Of a stretch of DNA of 64,000 nucleotides, positions 60,075 to 64,000 are shown piece by piece. The notes below the pieces were generated by a model, which had not been told where the DNA came from, did no database searches, and was given only the letters and a program-made list of their open reading frames with translations. Every line of letters begins with the position of its first letter. The stretch's first letter is position 1. This DNA is from Pelargonium tetragonum (lineage: Eukaryota > Streptophyta > Magnoliopsida > Geraniales > Geraniaceae). The stretch covers positions 1 through 64,000 of the forward strand of contig JAYMTL010000075.1 in assembly GCA_036897445.1 (NCBI GenBank), given 5' to 3'. The position numbers were made by a program, and so were the translations under genes.

Positions 60075-63000
60075 TGATATTCCCTACCTGTTATAGAAAT
60101 AACAAAGACCTTTTCCCTAAATTCGTTGTAGAAAGATAATTCGCTTATATAAACTTACAGCCCAACTCGCATTTTTGATCCATAAAAACTAAAAAAGAAA
60201 ATAAAGCTTAAGTGCTATAAGGGTGTCGGGGTTTATATTACGGAGAGTCTCCCCATTTAATCAATTACAGGTTTGTACTAGGATGAACATTACTTACACT
60301 TAGGAACTAGATTTAGATACGTACTAAAAACCCTATGGTTGCTCAGTAAACGAGATTTTTCACCTACCCTTGTTAGTTAAGGGCAGTAATATCAATACGG
60401 AAGAACTTTAGAAGAGAAAACTTTGTTGAAGATAAATAATCTAAGATAAATATCTTAAGTAATTGTAATATTTATTCTAAGAATTACTTGAAGGATTCCT
60501 ACTTTTCCTCAGGTCGGGGCCAGTCATTACTTAAAAAGTAGAGACCCTTAAAGAAAATCTACTCTTATCTTAGTTATTATCGAGGAGTGTATAAAAAAAC
60601 CCTTGTTGCGCGAAGTTACTGACGAAAAATCTAGAATCCTAGACACCAGGGAAAGAAATTCCTATGTAAGGATCACTGGATTAGAATATCCTACGAGCAA
60701 AGACTTAAACAAGTCCTAAGAATTCTAATTACAGTCATTAATTATATGATCTTATCACCTACCAAAGTTTCTATTTCTACTCTAGTTCAAGCTCCTTCAC
60801 TAAAAAAGAGGAAATACTACAAGCTTTATTATACCCCTTACCCTTAGGCGAGAAGCTCCTTTTAATCCAAATCCAATTAGGAAAGAATTTTTTACTCTAT
60901 TCATTTTCGGTGCTGACTAATAAATGTCAAGATCCAAATTCTATATCGATTCGAATATATTAAAAGATAAGAGTATAAGGCTCTCAAAGAGCATTTTGGT
61001 GGAATTTGAACCCGCAATGCTTGTACATTAATTTTAAGTTTTACCTAATAAGACTGGATTCATAAATTGGTACTTAGTTGGCGGCTAAATTACTAGAATT
61101 TTACCGGGTTTCCTGAAGTGAAGGGATTCTAGAGACAGAGACTTTCATTTCAAAAAAACTAGGGGGAATAGCATAATCTTCTATTTAATAATAGTCTAAA
61201 CTTCTTTGTAGCTTAACTCTAGAGCCAAATTCGAACCTGTGTTAACTAGATTATAAATAAAGTTAACTAAAATAGGACCTCTGATATAGAATTTCACTTG
61301 GCGCCTCTCCCGTAGAGTGCGAGTTAACAGATCTCTTTATATACGTAATTTCGCAGGCTAGACTTTTTAAATTTAAATAAAGGGCGCGAACAAGGTGCCC
61401 CTCGTCTAAGTTATTTAGTACTTTACCACGTGATACGAAGAATTGTAAATAGAGAAATAAAAAAGTTCTATTAAGGCGATCAGTATCTGTCTTTAGAAGT
61501 CTTCGTGAAGCTGTCGGACAATTGCATTGAAAACCAAAGAGGCTTACTCTTCCTAAGAACTCATTAGATTATGAATCCAGTCGTTTTCACAAGTTGTAAC
61601 TTCATTTTTAACAAGATTTTTGATGTTTTTGTTCCTCGGATAGTACTTCTACTTTTTTGCTACCGGGTGCTTCAAGGATATCGAGTAATTCAGGCTCTTT
61701 CAAAGGAAAGGTTTGCTATTGGTAAACAGGTTCGGCATTTTAAGAGCTGCAGATTTCTCTGTAAAATCAGATGAGAACTAGACAGGACCCCTATTTAATT
61801 TAAGCGGGTTTCCTGTATCAAGACTGGGTAAGGTTTCCCTTTATGAGGAGTCCCCTTTACTACAAGTAATTGATATAGGCGAATCCGGGATAAAGCCCCG
61901 GGTTTCCAAAAAGCGAGTCTTTTTGTTATATACTCTAAAGTAAAGATGGGTCCGCTGTGGGCTTGTAAAAAGCATTAAAAATACAGGATTCTGTTCTGCA
62001 AAGGAAACGGAAAACTTATAGAGTCTTGGAAGAGGGGCTCCTATCAAATTGAAAGAAGGATAAAATAGGGCTTCTTAAACTAAAGTAAAAAATTCTCGAA
62101 ACAAAGGTTATAAGGAAAGGATCTTTTTCTTTGCTTTAGTAGCAGGTTCCGATTTTTACAGGATATAGAATTCTAGGAGAAGGCGTGCACAGAGATTTAA
62201 GTTCTCTTGTTTTTATTGTAGCGTGTTTACATTAAATTCACTTTTTATCGAAGGGATTTTCTTAACTTTGAATATAGATGAGTCCTAAAAGAAAGCAAGT
62301 CTATACTTTTTTATTCTAGTAAGTAGAACCTTACACTTTACGAAAGCTCATAACTCAAGTTTCTTTTTAACATAACTTCCTTAGGGGTTAGTATATAAAA
62401 TGGGTTTAAGGTTTGAACGCTCGGATGTAAGCGCTAATTTATAGTGGAGGAAAAATATCTAAGGAACATGTGAGGTTGAGTGGAAAGAAAAGAGAAGCTC
62501 GCAATTCCTGTTATTAAAGGTTATAAAGCGCGTAAGACAAAACGCTTCCCCTTACCGGGTACCCCAAAAATTCCTATAGAACTTACTTTGGTAAGAGCAA
62601 ACAGATCCTGGTTACGAATATTCGGGCCCTTATAAATTAAGTACCCCGAGACCTCTTTTTACTGGGTATCCTACATGTTCTTGTAGGCACTATGCTCTAA
62701 GGATTGAGTGTTTTACTCTTCTTTTCTTAAACCCCCCTGCCTATTCAAATTGCTCGTAGGGCTCTTTCTAAAGTGAGAATACCGAGTCTAGTTAAGTTCT
62801 ATTTTATGAGTACTTTTCCCAACTACCCAAAACTCTTTTTGTGACTTTCTATTACTCTCAAAGTTCCATACTAGAAACCTAGTATAGACCTTTGCTTTTT
62901 GAAAATATATATATCTAACCGTAGCTCTTTTTTATAGTAATAGTATCCAATTAATGTGAAGATCTACACGGAAGCTTTCCTTTTGTAGTGAAAGTACTTA

Positions 63001-63539
63001 TTCCATTACTGCGAGTCTTTAGAATAACTCTGAAAAGTCGATTAAATTAGTCTCGAAGCGCTCCTATATCTAGTAGATTTGGACGGATCGAGAACCTAAT
63101 TCGGCGCAAGCATTTCCGTATCATGAAGTCAAATCTTCCTTGTAAGTTGTTGATACACTGAAATTTCAAATGCATGGTATAAGGGTTTCCTTTGGTATAA
63201 CAAGATTTTAGACTTTAAAAAGTTTTGCCAAGGTACTGAAAAACTTACACAGTATTAAAGATTAAAGAAAAATAGTAGATTCCTCACTTTAGAAACTAGC
63301 TTTAGAGAATTTGACTACTCCTCCTTAGGCGATAACCTGTACTCTGTATTTGTATCTATATCCAAGAACTTAAATTAGATCCATTTTAAGTCGTCAATAC
63401 CTCTCTTATGGGCTCCCTTCTTATAACCTATATAAATTAATATTCTTTATTATTAGGACACCCAATGTAAAGAAAATCCACTGCCAATCTCCGCTAATAC
63501 AAAAGGTATGATTTTCCTAGAGGAATTCCATCCAGTTTA

Positions 63540-64000
63540 GACTACTAGTTACCTATTTCATTTTTAGTAGCAAGATTTTTCTTGTTAAGCGCTGTTATTC
63601 TAAAAAATTCTTTTCTTAAAGCTAAAACTCTCTTTGTTTTCCTAGCTATATTCGGATTCTGTAGCTCACCTTGTTTCTTACGCATAAGACCTAGGCCCAC
63701 CTTCTTAGGAGATATACCTGTACCTCTCTACTTAGCCATACCTAAACTTAAAAATTTTTTATCTCCTTATAAACTTTTCTTTTTCCTGTCTTATAATCTG
63801 GCTTAGGAGTCTTTGTATTATGCTTACCAGTCCTACTTTTAAGGAAATTGTACTCTGTATCTTAGTCTGCTGTATCTTATGGGCTTTATACCTGTCTTGA
63901 TAAACCCATTAACTTCTTATTGATTTCATGTATCCCCTGTTTCAGAGTTATACTTGTACTTGTATTCTGGAGCTTACTCTCTATTTGCTATCTTACTAGC
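63540..64000 (-). repeat. Probable family A copy at the window edge
   Basis: On the minus strand it carries ACAAGTACAAGTATAACTCT, AGACAGGTATAAAGCCC and ATAAGATACAGCAGACTAAG. These compare with GAAGACAGGTATAGCTGC and ATAAGATACAGATAGC of the 8405 copy. The 5' end of this copy, and any GC core, lie beyond the window. A 74-codon frame on the plus strand here (63582-63806) is a by-product of the pyrimidine-rich strand. Confidence 0.42.

Larger units (their letters stand above)
53544..63539. other. Gene-free stretch
   Basis: Ten kilobases without a recognisable gene. T-arm-like cores occur on the plus strand at 55463 (AAGGGTTCAAGTCC) and on the minus strand at 56240 (CTGTAGGTTCGAGTCC), 56690, 61010 (GCGGGTTCAAAT) and 61228 (CAGGTTCGAAT). 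None has a convincing cloverleaf. The one better-supported remnant is at 58454-58542. An open frame starting near 58660 (FRYPGEKVV onward) is unrecognised. Confidence 0.5.

Noticed and set aside
1-64000. CRISPR array or prokaryotic operon
   Set aside because: No regularly spaced repeats, no operon-like gene packing and no long open frames. The trnK is of organellar type.

Overview
The window reads as gene-poor, AT-rich organellar DNA (about one third G+C by eye), most likely from the mitochondrial genome of a green alga or other member of the green lineage. The only gene I can call with confidence is an intact tRNA-Lys(UUU) at the extreme left edge (minus strand). From memory, its sequence follows the mitochondrial trnK of land plants and green algae rather than the chloroplast trnK. 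No stretch looks like rRNA, and I recognise no standard mitochondrial protein. The longest open frame has 132 codons, about what chance gives in 64 kb of this composition. The taxon is inferred from one tRNA, so it is tentative. A very large intron or intergenic spacer in a bloated mitochondrial genome would look like this.

Layout. 1-8.4 kb: trnK, then almost featureless DNA. 8.4-16 kb: first copy of a large composite repeat (family A), a GC hairpin and the first copy of a ~100-bp repeat (family B). 16.1-17.4 kb: two decayed tRNA-Ile(CAU)-like sequences. 18-24 kb: little besides one tRNA-like fossil. 24-27.3 kb: a direct repeat, a truncated trnK fossil, and a 1.35-kb segment bounded by a perfect 31-bp inverted repeat. 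28-49 kb: the repeat-rich core, with most family A copies, family B copies 2 and 3, a second copy of family D and several tRNA fossils. 50-63.5 kb: sparse, with a few tRNA-like remnants. 63.5-64 kb: another family A copy running off the end.

The main content is therefore repeats, not genes. Family A couples a GC-rich ~30-bp core whose ends can pair (TTACC with GGTAA) to an AT-rich body containing recurring boxes such as AACTATAGAATA, AGCTGCAA and ACAGAGAACAAGAGG. Family D has two diverged ~150-bp copies in which a 20-bp internal segment is inverted relative to conserved flanks. A 14-bp motif, GGTAATGTAATTAA, occurs six times exactly and once with one mismatch. The DNA is also peppered with short hairpins made of a G-run, a few bases and a C-run, and with decayed tRNA-like sequences. 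Together these suggest a mitochondrial genome enlarged by small structured repeats and tRNA-gene debris. All homology statements come from reading by eye, without database searches.
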